48,738 bases of DNA, from the NCBI GenBank assembly GCA_964648045.1, contig CAZYNU010000004.1, positions 1 through 48,738 of the forward strand, read 5' to 3'. This document shows positions 1 to 5,689 of the stretch, one piece after another; the stretch's first letter is position 1; each line of letters opens with the position of its first letter. Origin of the DNA: JAGOUB01 sp964648045. Lineage in GTDB: Bacteria > Patescibacteriota > Gracilibacteria > Peribacterales > Peribacteraceae. Position numbers and translations under genes: made by a program. The notes below the pieces were generated by a model, which worked only from the letters and a program-made list of their open reading frames with translations, was not told where the DNA came from and did not search any database.

Positions 1-579
1 CTCAAGTCGGCCGATGCCGTGATCGTGCCGGGTGGCTTCGGTAGCCGCGGCATCGAGGGGAAAATCGCCGCCGCCCGCTACGCCCGCGAGAAGAAGGTGC
101 CGTACCTGGGCCTCTGCCTGGGTGCGCAGCTGCTGGCCATCGAGTTCGCCCGCAGTGCCCTAAAGGACGAAACGCTCACCAGCGAAGAGTTCGACGAAGA
201 GCAGAAGCTCGCGCGCGAGAAGTACGTGGTGCACTTCCTGCCCGGCCAGAGCGCCGGCCGCGAGAAGGGCGGCACGCTGCGGCTTGGCGCCTACGAGTGC
301 GAGCTGACGCCCGGCACCAAGGCAGCCGCGGCTTACGGCCAGAAGACCATCAGCGAGCGCCACCGCCACCGCTACGAGTTCAATGCCGCCTTCCGTACGC
401 CGCTGGAGAAGGCGGGCCTCGTTTTCTCGGGCACCTGGGCCGAGACGGGCTTGATGGAGATTGTGGAGGTGAAGAACCACCCGTTCATGGTGGGCAGCCA
501 GTTCCACCCGGAGTTCCTCAGTCGTCCGCATCGCCCGCACCCGCTCTTTGCCGCCTGGATGAAGGCGGCTGTTCGCTGA
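1..579 (+). CDS. pyrG: CTP synthase, C-terminal glutaminase part (5' truncated by window)
   Basis: CTP synthase converts UTP to CTP in the cytoplasm, using ammonia released from glutamine. Only the C-terminal class I glutamine amidotransferase domain is in the window; the reading frame is open from base 1, so the synthetase domain lies upstream. Visible marks are the oxyanion/glycine stretch VPGGFGSRG, the nucleophile in LGLCLGAQ (Cys codon 115-117), and the QFHPEF motif carrying the His and Glu of the catalytic triad near the end. Length after the nucleophile is normal for the family and the gene ends in a single TGA. The identity is secure. Nothing can be said about its promoter or start. 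Confidence 0.96.
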   Translation, partial: LKSADAVIVPGGFGSRGIEGKIAAARYAREKKVPYLGLCLGAQLLAIEFARSALKDETLTSEEFDEEQKLAREKYVVHFLPGQSAGREKGGTLRLGAYECELTPGTKAAAAYGQKTISERHRHRYEFNAAFRTPLEKAGLVFSGTWAETGLMEIVEVKNHPFMVGSQFHPEFLSRPHRPHPLFAAWMKAAVR

Positions 580-628
580 TTTGGGTAATTTCTATCTAAA
601 TCGGTGTTTTCGCCGTCTTCAGAAGAAT

Positions 629-656
629 TTGACAAAATAATAAGATACTTTATTAT
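629..656 (+). promoter_or_regulatory. strong sigma-70-like promoter
   Basis: TTGACA (629-634), 16-bp AT-rich spacer, TATTAT (651-656). This near-consensus promoter predicts transcription from about 663 and has no normal gene downstream before the terminator at 824. Confidence 0.65.
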
Positions 657-662
657 CTCAAT

Positions 663-845
663 GCGCCCGGGATACTCGTGTTTCCCCGGGGGCTTTGGTC
701 CCAACTTTTGTCTAGGAGGGCTTGGAGTGAAAAAGCTCCTAGACCATCTCTGACGGGTGCGGCTGGCCGCCGCACTCCACCCCCTCGCCTCGACGACCCC
801 GCATCCGGTTGGATGGGTCACCCAGAGCCGAGGGGGCTCTTTTAT
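663..845 (+). ncRNA. candidate structured small RNA, unit A
   Basis: A roughly 180-nt stretch between a strong promoter and an intrinsic terminator holds no sizeable ORF but several inverted repeats. These are CCCGGG (666-671) with CCCGGG (685-690), GTCTAGGAG (710-718) with CTCCTAGAC (736-744), GTGCGGC (757-763) with GCCGCAC (769-775), and the terminator stem. One 8-codon frame (GTG at 727, stop 751-753) has an AGGAGG at 714-719, but that sequence lies within the second stem, with the GTG in the loop. The RNA could be a stand-alone sRNA or carry a structure-gated micropeptide. It does not resemble 6S RNA, tmRNA, RNase P RNA or SRP RNA as far as I can see. Confidence 0.45.
824..845 (+). terminator. 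intrinsic terminator of unit A
   Basis: Stem AGAGCC (824-829)/GGCTCT (835-840), 5-nt loop, followed by TTTTA. Confidence 0.7.
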
Positions 846-873
846 GATGTGTCTTGTGGCACATTCGGCACGT

Positions 874-907
874 AAAAAACCCCCAGCCGTGCAAGCACGT
901 CTGGGGG
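874..907 (-). terminator. strong intrinsic terminator, minus strand (unit B)
   Basis: On the minus strand a GC-rich hairpin (CCCCCAG/CTGGGGG outer stem, CGTG/CACG inner stem) is followed by TTTTTT (complement of 874-879). It implies a minus-strand transcript entering from about 1050, although no normal gene is there. Confidence 0.75.
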
Positions 908-1040
908 CGAGGACCGGGGTTGCCGTTCAACCGACGTGGTTGGACGGGGGCGGACGTGGGTCCGTCATTGCGGAGACCTCCGGAGGTTTCAATGTCACAC
1001 CGGGTGGCGCGACCGCGATACTTTGCCGATGGGTCCGCCT
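874..1040 (-). ncRNA. candidate small RNA or micropeptide transcript, unit B
   Basis: The minus strand upstream of the terminator contains the palindrome CCTCCGGAGG and a hairpin CCGTCCAACC/GGTTGAACGG. A 13-codon frame (968 down to 927, MTDPRPPPSNHVG) has GGAGG about 8 nt before its ATG. The frame's stop codon lies inside the second hairpin. The 5' end is uncertain: a TTGACC element near 1051 has only a poor -10 partner. Whether the product is an RNA or a 13-residue peptide cannot be decided from sequence. Confidence 0.35.
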
Positions 1041-1115
1041 GTGGTCAAGCATAATTTTTCCTGGTCACATATTGGCTAATAAAAGCCGTGTTTTGGGTGT
1101 CTATATCTGTCGTAT

Positions 1116-1143
1116 TTGACGTTCTAGGTGTTACTCCCATACT
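1116..1143 (+). promoter_or_regulatory. promoter of unit C
   Basis: TTGACG (1116-1121), 16-bp spacer, CATACT (1138-1143). This predicts a transcript from about 1150 through the mini-ORF at 1194 to the terminator ending at 1332. Confidence 0.5.
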
Positions 1144-1193
1144 GGAGTTATCGCCCAACGACGTTCCTGTTCTCTTACTCGGAGGTACCACTT

Positions 1194-1253
1194 ATGACAC
1201 ACGCATTTCCTTTCCCGGTCGGGAAAGGAGGTGATCCCTATCTCGCGAGGTAG
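1194..1253 (+). CDS. 19-residue mini-ORF containing a full anti-SD complement (unit C)
   Basis: ATG at 1194 is preceded by GGAGG (1181-1185) at normal spacing and encodes MTHAFPFPVGKGGDPYLAR, ending at TAG 1251-1253. The codons for KGGD lie within a 14-nt sequence that perfectly complements the canonical 3' end of 16S rRNA. The unit has its own promoter and terminator and no gene between. It may be a leader peptide, a ribosome-pausing mini-ORF, or the incidental reading of an RNA that pairs with 16S rRNA. I recognise no family. Confidence 0.35.
   Translation: MTHAFPFPVGKGGDPYLAR
1224..1237 (+). promoter_or_regulatory. 14-nt perfect complement of the 16S rRNA 3' tail
   Basis: AAAGGAGGTGATCC is the exact complement of the usual bacterial 16S 3' end GGATCACCTCCTTT. 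No start codon lies at Shine-Dalgarno distance downstream; the nearest ATG (1259) is 27 nt after the purine core. It therefore does not behave as an ordinary ribosome-binding site. Confidence 0.6.
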
Positions 1254-1286
1254 CGCGTATGCGCGTGATTGATTCCTTGCGTTATT

Positions 1287-1332
1287 GCGCCAGGGCAGGC
1301 GCCCCACGTTGTGCGCCGGCCGGCTTTTTTTT
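1287..1332 (+). terminator. terminator of unit C with an alternative hairpin
   Basis: GGCGC (1298-1302) can pair with GCGCC (1313-1317), with outer GCC/GGC support, before eight T residues (1325-1332). GCGCC at 1287-1291 can instead pair with the same GGCGC, so two mutually exclusive hairpins are possible, as in attenuators. Confidence 0.55.
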
Positions 1333-1629
1333 GTCTCACCTCTCTCTGAGAAACCGTACTTTTCGGCGTATTTTCAGCTAATTTCCCCTTCGTCTTTTCA
1401 AGATTTTTCTCTTCTGATAGCCAAATTTGACAGTTTTTCACAGTTATTCTTTCGGTCACCACTTGGGAGTCTGCGCAAGTGCGGAGGTTCAGGTGCAATG
1501 CCCGGGTTTTCTTCGCAGTAGTAAGCCAAGAAAAGTTGTCTATTTTTGGTGACTCGTCAACGGGGACTAATCGACGGAATTACTAGCTCGAATAGCATGA
1601 GGGTGCTTACTTCTTCCCCCCTTACCCGT
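1333..1629. other. gene-poor stretch upstream of the repeat protein
   Basis: An AT-richer stretch without a credible normal gene. It holds TTGACA at 1427-1432 without a good -10 partner, and a 7-codon frame (ATG 1498, MPGFSSQ) preceded by GGAGG. The stretch just before 1630 is pyrimidine-rich. Confidence 0.4.
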
Positions 1630-1740
1630 ATGCTTGGTGACGACAAGAAGCAGTCTCTGCTCGGCGGTGACGAGAAGAAGCCGCACTTCGGCGGCGATGA
1701 GAAAAAGCCGCACTGGAGCGGCGAGCAGAAGAAGGCCTAA
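1630..1740 (+). CDS. 36-residue charged tandem-repeat protein
   Basis: A small hydrophilic protein built from an imperfect 9-residue repeat, GGDEKKPHF then GGDEKKPHW, flanked by the related GDDKKQSL and SGEQKKA. The two full repeats differ mainly at synonymous third positions (GGT/GGC, GAC/GAT, AAG/AAA), which supports real coding under selection. I chose ATG 1630 because it follows a pyrimidine-rich run like other genes here and begins the repetitive part; the frame also stays open upstream to 1546. No signal peptide or membrane segment is visible. A strong terminator follows. No family is recognised; the alternating acidic, basic and His residues could bind metal or nucleic acid, but that is speculation. 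Confidence 0.65.
   Translation: MLGDDKKQSLLGGDEKKPHFGGDEKKPHWSGEQKKA
1663..1716 (+). repeat. two 27-bp imperfect coding repeats
   Basis: Units 1663-1689 and 1690-1716 encode GGDEKKPHF and GGDEKKPHW; a degenerate third unit follows at 1717-1737. Confidence 0.85.
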
Positions 1741-1756
1741 GCCTTGAGGCTGGAAG

Positions 1757-1780
1757 GGGCGGCTCCGGCCGCCCTTTTTT
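1757..1780 (+). terminator. intrinsic terminator
   Basis: GGGCGGC (1757-1763), TCCG loop, GCCGCCC (1768-1774), then TTTTTT. It ends the small repeat-protein transcript just before the convergent gene at 1787. Confidence 0.92.
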
Positions 1781-1786
1781 GTGCGC

Positions 1787-3010
1787 TTACCACACTTCCA
1801 GCCATTCGGGGTGCAGTAGCAGCAGGCCGCCGAGCAAGAGCATGAGCACACCGCCGATGACGTTGGTCACACGGGAGTACTTATGCGTGATGGCCAGGCG
1901 ATCGATGCCCCAGAGCGCAATGCCGAACACCAGGAAGTCGTCGGCCATGTAGCCGATGATGTAGATCAGCATGAGGCCATGGCGCTCCAGTAGGCCCAGG
2001 TTGTTGAGATCGAGGATCTTCGTGAAAGCTTGAGGAATACCGATGGAGCAGGCGAACTCAATGATGTTTACCGACAACGCTAAACCCACAACGGCAACCA
2101 TCGTCAGCAGCGTGAATGGGCGGGCGGCGATATCTTGAATGCGCAGGCGGGTGCGGTGGCGCTGCTCCAGGTTGGTCACCTTGCAGGTGCCATCGGTCAT
2201 GATGCCCTCGTACAGGAAGAACAGACCTCCACCCACGGAAACAAGCCCAACGAGCGGTGTGATGATCCCGTCGAGACCGATGAAGTCCCAGGCCGTGAAC
2301 CAGGCGTTGAGAATGAGGTAGTACATGACCGTCTCGGCCACGATGAAGAGACCTGCCACCTGCCACATCTTCCGGCGGTCGCCGATTTGCACCAGGACAA
2401 TGACAAAGGTGACGAGCACCCACATGGCACATGGGTTGAAGCCGTCGATCAGGCCAAGGATGCCGGAGAGGACTGGCAGCGAATAGGTGGCCGCATCGAA
2501 GACCATCGAGGTGAAGGGAATGCGGACGAGCAGTGATGGGGCGGCACACGGCACACTTGGGTCGTCGTCGCAGGTGGCACCGCCCTGTGATGCCGTCACG
2601 GTTCCGGTGGCGACGGCTTCTTGTGGGCTGACGTCAGGTTTACCGGTTTGGGCGGCGATGAGCGTGCGCAGCGCTTTTCCGGTGGTTGAGGCGTCGTCGA
2701 AACCTTGAATGACGGTGCCATTCACGAACGTGAGCGGGGTGGCCTTGGGTAGCTTGGCCAACGTGACCAGTTGCTCGAAGAGCGTGCGGGCCTCCGGATC
2801 GGCCACATCGTGGTAGGTGACGGCCGGTCCGTCCGTACTGGCCCAATCGGCGAAGAATGCCTCTTCGTCGGCGCAGTGTCGGCAGCCCTCGCGTACGAAG
2901 ACGTGGACCGTGGGAGTGGCAAGAGCAGCGGTTGGTTCAGCGGCGACGGCTGGCAGGGCCAGGCTGGCGACCAGGAAGAGAGCGAAGAAGAGGCGGGGGG
3001 CGATGCGCAT
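1787..3010 (-). CDS. glutaredoxin/thioredoxin-like domain fused to CcdA/DsbD-type membrane reductase
   Basis: Predicted envelope thiol-disulfide enzyme. Residues 1-24 are a signal peptide ending AVAA. Residues 35-120 form a glutaredoxin-like domain with Cys43-Arg-His-Cys46 and a TPLTFVNG cis-Pro loop. After a linker come about six membrane segments (from 176) of the cytochrome c biogenesis/DsbD type, with the GFNPCAMW motif (Cys194) and a second membrane cysteine in EFACSIGIPQAF. By family knowledge the membrane cysteines would carry electrons from cytoplasmic thioredoxin to the CxxC of the exported domain. Here donor channel and acceptor are one 407-residue chain. A TAGGGT box lies 8 nt before ATG 3010. 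The specific client proteins are unknown. Confidence 0.85.
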   Translation of the reverse strand: MRIAPRLFFALFLVASLALPAVAAEPTAALATPTVHVFVREGCRHCADEEAFFADWASTDGPAVTYHDVADPEARTLFEQLVTLAKLPKATPLTFVNGTVIQGFDDASTTGKALRTLIAAQTGKPDVSPQEAVATGTVTASQGGATCDDDPSVPCAAPSLLVRIPFTSMVFDAATYSLPVLSGILGLIDGFNPCAMWVLVTFVIVLVQIGDRRKMWQVAGLFIVAETVMYYLILNAWFTAWDFIGLDGIITPLVGLVSVGGGLFFLYEGIMTDGTCKVTNLEQRHRTRLRIQDIAARPFTLLTMVAVVGLALSVNIIEFACSIGIPQAFTKILDLNNLGLLERHGLMLIYIIGYMADDFLVFGIALWGIDRLAITHKYSRVTNVIGGVLMLLLGGLLLLHPEWLEVW

Positions 3011-3018
3011 ACGCCCGC

Positions 3019-3024
3019 ACCCTA
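3019..3024 (-). promoter_or_regulatory. -10 box, leaderless type
   Basis: TAGGGT on the minus strand, 8 nt before the ATG at 3010. Confidence 0.45.
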
Positions 3025-3077
3025 ATCCTTTCTTGTTCCAAGACCAACAGATCGTGGATCACAAAGCAGGCCGCCGG

Positions 3078-3083
3078 TAGACT
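3078..3083 (+). promoter_or_regulatory. -10 box, leaderless type
   Basis: TAGACT, 6 nt before ATG 3090. The context CGGTAGACT is identical to that before valS (31241). Confidence 0.6.
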
Positions 3084-3089
3084 GCCTGT

Positions 3090-3560
3090 ATGCAACGTGA
3101 CTTATCCGCCGCCGAGATGGAGGCACTGCTGTCGGCGCAGGTGTTCGGCCATCTGGCCTGCCAGGAAGGCGGTAAGCCCTACATCATTCCCTTGGCCTAT
3201 TACTACCACGACGGCGTCCTGTACGGGCAGACGATGGAGGGGAAAAAAACCCGTATTCTTCGTGAGAATCCGCGAGTGTGTTTCCAGGTACAGCAATTGA
3301 CGCCAAATGGCTGGCAGAGCGTGCTCTGCTGGGGGGTATTTGAGGAGGTGGCGCTGGACGAGTCGTTGGCGCCGGGGGTTATTGCTGGTCTTGAGGGGCT
3401 GGCGACGCGCATCGGTGCTGTGCAAGGCGCCGTCGGTATTCACGTAACGTTCTCGGTGTCGAACGGTGTGCCTTCTCAGGCTGCCGCACACGGCACCATT
3501 TTTTATATCCGCGTGGTCGAAAAAAGCGGCCGCGCCTTTTTTCCTGAGCGCCAATCATGA
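3090..3560 (+). CDS. pyridoxamine-5'-phosphate-oxidase-like flavin-binding protein
   Basis: A 156-residue FMN-binding split-barrel protein of the PNPOx-like/NimA type. The N-terminal pattern is typical: a short helix (LSAAEMEALL), then FGHLACQEGGKPYIIPLAYYY, then GVLYGQTMEGKKTRILRENP, where GKK...L..NP lies by the flavin phosphate in relatives. Such proteins bind FMN, F420 or haem and reduce diverse substrates, so the reaction cannot be assigned. The start follows TAGACT by 6 nt with no Shine-Dalgarno. Its stop overlaps the next gene's ATG by 4 bp, so it is probably co-translated with the FAD oxidoreductase, suggesting a two-gene flavin redox unit. Confidence 0.8.
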   Translation: MQRDLSAAEMEALLSAQVFGHLACQEGGKPYIIPLAYYYHDGVLYGQTMEGKKTRILRENPRVCFQVQQLTPNGWQSVLCWGVFEEVALDESLAPGVIAGLEGLATRIGAVQGAVGIHVTFSVSNGVPSQAAAHGTIFYIRVVEKSGRAFFPERQS

Positions 3561-4909
3561 CGCATCCTGATTTTCCTCATCGTTCTCCGTGGCTGGCACA
3601 GCTGGCCCATAATCGTCCGCATCATCGCCTGGAACAGGATCATCAGACAGACGTGGCCGTGGTGGGAGCGGGCATTGCCGGCGTGAGCACAGCCTATTTC
3701 CTGCTGAAGAACACCAAATTGAACGTCTTACTGCTCGATGCCGGCCGTATCGCCCACGGCGCTACCGGTCACAATGCCGGTCAGGTTGTGAGCTACTTTG
3801 AACGTCAATTGCCGGAGTTGGCAGAGGCGTACGGCGAAGAGAAGGCGGTGGCGGCTCAGGGATTGGTGGAGTCGGCTTGGGGGCTGCTCGATGACATCAT
3901 TCGCGACTGCGGCATTGAGGCCCCGTTGCACCGTTGCCAGGGATATTCGGGATGGAGCACCATTCCACAAATCATCCGACGTTTGAAGGATAAGCAGTTG
4001 AGGCGCAAGTATGGCCTCCACTCCGAGCCGCTACTCGTCACACTGGATCCTAAGGTACTTGATCAGATTCCTGAGGAGTTGATGACCTTCGTGTTGCCTG
4101 TGCCGCACTCAGTGGTGCTGGGCGCGCTCGTGACTGATGACACCACATTCTTGGCCGCTGATACCGAGCCGAAGGGCTGTCTGAACGGCGCGCTGTTTTG
4201 CGAGCAGTTGGTGACAACCATGCGTGATCGCTTTGGACCTCGTCTGACGGTGGTGGAGAACCTGCCCGTGACCGAGGTGATCCTGCGTGAGGCCGACGCT
4301 GATTTGATCACGTCCGGACCGCGAATTATCGCCAGTCGGGTGGTGCTTTGCACCAATGGTTTTGAAAATTTCCGCCTGGCGAACCTGGCGGGCGACGATA
4401 TTAATCCGCGTTTCCATGCCATGGTGCAGGGTGTGATCGGCTACATGGCCGGTTACACTGAGCCACGCTCGGCGCCAGCGACGGCTGTCAGTTATGTACG
4501 CGGCGATCGTGCGACCGATGCTTACCACTACCTGACTCGCCGTCCGTACGGTGCTGGGGATGCGTCGCTGCTCTGCATCGGCGGGCCAGAACGTCCGCTG
4601 CCGGCGTCGGCCACGTATGAGCCCGCGGTGCCGTTCCCAGCCGACATTGAGGAGGAATTGGGGCAGGCGCTCCGGGGCGTGTATCGCGATTTGGACCCGA
4701 AATCGCGGCGCGACTTTCTCTGGCATGGTTTGATGGGGTACACGCCCACGGGCGTGCGGCGCATCGGCTACGAACCGAAGAATCGCGTGCTGCTCTATAA
4801 TCTTGGCTGCAACGGCGTCGGTATTCTGCCTTCGGTCTATGGCGGCAAGCGCATCGCCCAGCTGCTCTCGGGCATGGAGCTGCCAGAATCGCTCTTTGAT
4901 CCCGATTAA
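3557..4909 (+). CDS. FAD-dependent oxidoreductase, DAO (D-amino-acid oxidase-like) family
   Basis: A 450-residue glycine-oxidase/D-amino-acid-oxidase-like flavoprotein. The Rossmann ADP-binding motif is DVAVVGAGIAGVSTAYFLL (GxGxxG at 37-42), followed by the acidic ribose-binding end LLLDAG and the family motif ATGHNAGQV near 70-78. A C-terminal block (PTGVRRIGYEP, then NLGCNGVGILPSVYGGKRIAQLL) matches the FAD-closing segment GxGxxxxPxxG of DAO proteins. No signal peptide or membrane segment is evident. ATG 3557 overlaps the previous stop (ATGA). Substrate is unknown; members oxidise amines, amino acids or glycerol phosphate. Confidence 0.85.
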   Translation: MTHPDFPHRSPWLAQLAHNRPHHRLEQDHQTDVAVVGAGIAGVSTAYFLLKNTKLNVLLLDAGRIAHGATGHNAGQVVSYFERQLPELAEAYGEEKAVAAQGLVESAWGLLDDIIRDCGIEAPLHRCQGYSGWSTIPQIIRRLKDKQLRRKYGLHSEPLLVTLDPKVLDQIPEELMTFVLPVPHSVVLGALVTDDTTFLAADTEPKGCLNGALFCEQLVTTMRDRFGPRLTVVENLPVTEVILREADADLITSGPRIIASRVVLCTNGFENFRLANLAGDDINPRFHAMVQGVIGYMAGYTEPRSAPATAVSYVRGDRATDAYHYLTRRPYGAGDASLLCIGGPERPLPASATYEPAVPFPADIEEELGQALRGVYRDLDPKSRRDFLWHGLMGYTPTGVRRIGYEPKNRVLLYNLGCNGVGILPSVYGGKRIAQLLSGMELPESLFDPD

Positions 4910-4961
4910 GCGCGTTGTGGCGGTGTGGGTGGGTGCGATACACTCACGCCGCGTTCTTTTT

Positions 4962-5036
4962 GGCCCCATCGTCTAACGGCTAGGACACAGGATTTTCATT
5001 CCTGTAATCGGGGTTCGATTCCCCGTGGGGCTGCCA
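4962..5036 (+). tRNA. tRNA-Glu (anticodon UUC), CCA encoded
   Basis: A full cloverleaf can be drawn. The acceptor GGCCCCA pairs with TGGGGCT (one G-U pair); the anticodon stem is CAGGA/TCCTG with loop TTTTCAT and anticodon TTC at 4995-4997; the T arm is CGGGG-TTCGATT-CCCCG; the 3' CCA is encoded. The next gene begins 2 nt downstream. Confidence 0.95.
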
Positions 5037-5038
5037 AG

Positions 5039-5485
5039 ATGATTCTCTTCAATCATATGACGCCGCAGGAGCGCCTACAGGCAGCAATGGCGTATGCCAT
5101 GCAGCATCGACCCACCGTCGGCGGCTTCCCTTTTCTTGCCGAATGCTTGCGGCGCGCCCGCGTGCAAAAGAATCTCTGGTCGCTGCCATCTACACAGAGT
5201 CTCTATGTATTGCAGGATGCCGTCATCGTCCAGCAGGGAGTACCGCTGGTGAGTGGTGTGGTGCCTGTACCCTTATTCGATGAGGCGGCACTGATCACTG
5301 CTCTTCGGATTGACCAGGCAGGTCAGGGCACATTCGCTGACTTTTTACAGGCTGCGTGGGCAGCGGGCGTGGTGCGCTACGAGGTCGATTTTGAGCAGCG
5401 TGTCGTGACCTATAGTGGAGCTCGAGACGAACGCTATGTGGAGTCCTATCCAGCTGTCGAGGTCGACGTGCAGTCGTTTGTGTAA
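5039..5485 (+). CDS. DUF1398-like protein, start codon 2 nt after tRNA-Glu
   Basis: A 148-residue soluble protein. The C-terminal stretch (TFADFLQAAWAAGVVRYEVD, then RVVTYSG) resembles the DUF1398 family, whose members share F-x-x-F/Y-x(5)-GV-x-RYE followed by a T-Y-x-G element. The function of that family is unknown. ATG 5039 lies only 2 nt beyond the encoded CCA of the tRNA. The next in-frame ATG is 5057, and neither has a Shine-Dalgarno. Transcription must come from the tRNA promoter or from within the tRNA gene, so tRNA 3'-end cleavage would leave an almost leaderless mRNA. Family call is moderate. Confidence 0.65.
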   Translation: MILFNHMTPQERLQAAMAYAMQHRPTVGGFPFLAECLRRARVQKNLWSLPSTQSLYVLQDAVIVQQGVPLVSGVVPVPLFDEAALITALRIDQAGQGTFADFLQAAWAAGVVRYEVDFEQRVVTYSGARDERYVESYPAVEVDVQSFV

Positions 5486-5689
5486 CGCGGTTTACTCGAC
5501 TAGTAGCGAGTGACAGTCTTTTTAACTATGCCAGCCAAGTGCAGTGACATGGCGATGTCGATGATTGAGCTACTGATGTTCTTTTGTGGTCGTCCATGGT
5601 GGGTAGGTTGTTCATCAGTAGAACTGCGAAGAGGAGAATGGCGACAATGGGCGGGAGATCTCTGCTAGACGCACTGTGCGTTTGCCTCC

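Noticed and set aside
1259..1381. ORF from ATG 1259 after the anti-SD complement
   Set aside because: It reads straight through the terminator T-run, and the SD-like core is 27 nt away, too far for initiation.
4925..5038. upstream extension of the DUF1398-like gene through the tRNA
   Set aside because: It would translate the tRNA-Glu gene; ATG 5039 is the first reasonable start.
5486..5689. possible gene or terminator between the DUF1398-like gene and pfkA
   Set aside because: Only a weak ACTCG/CGAGT hairpin separated from its T-run; no coding signal.
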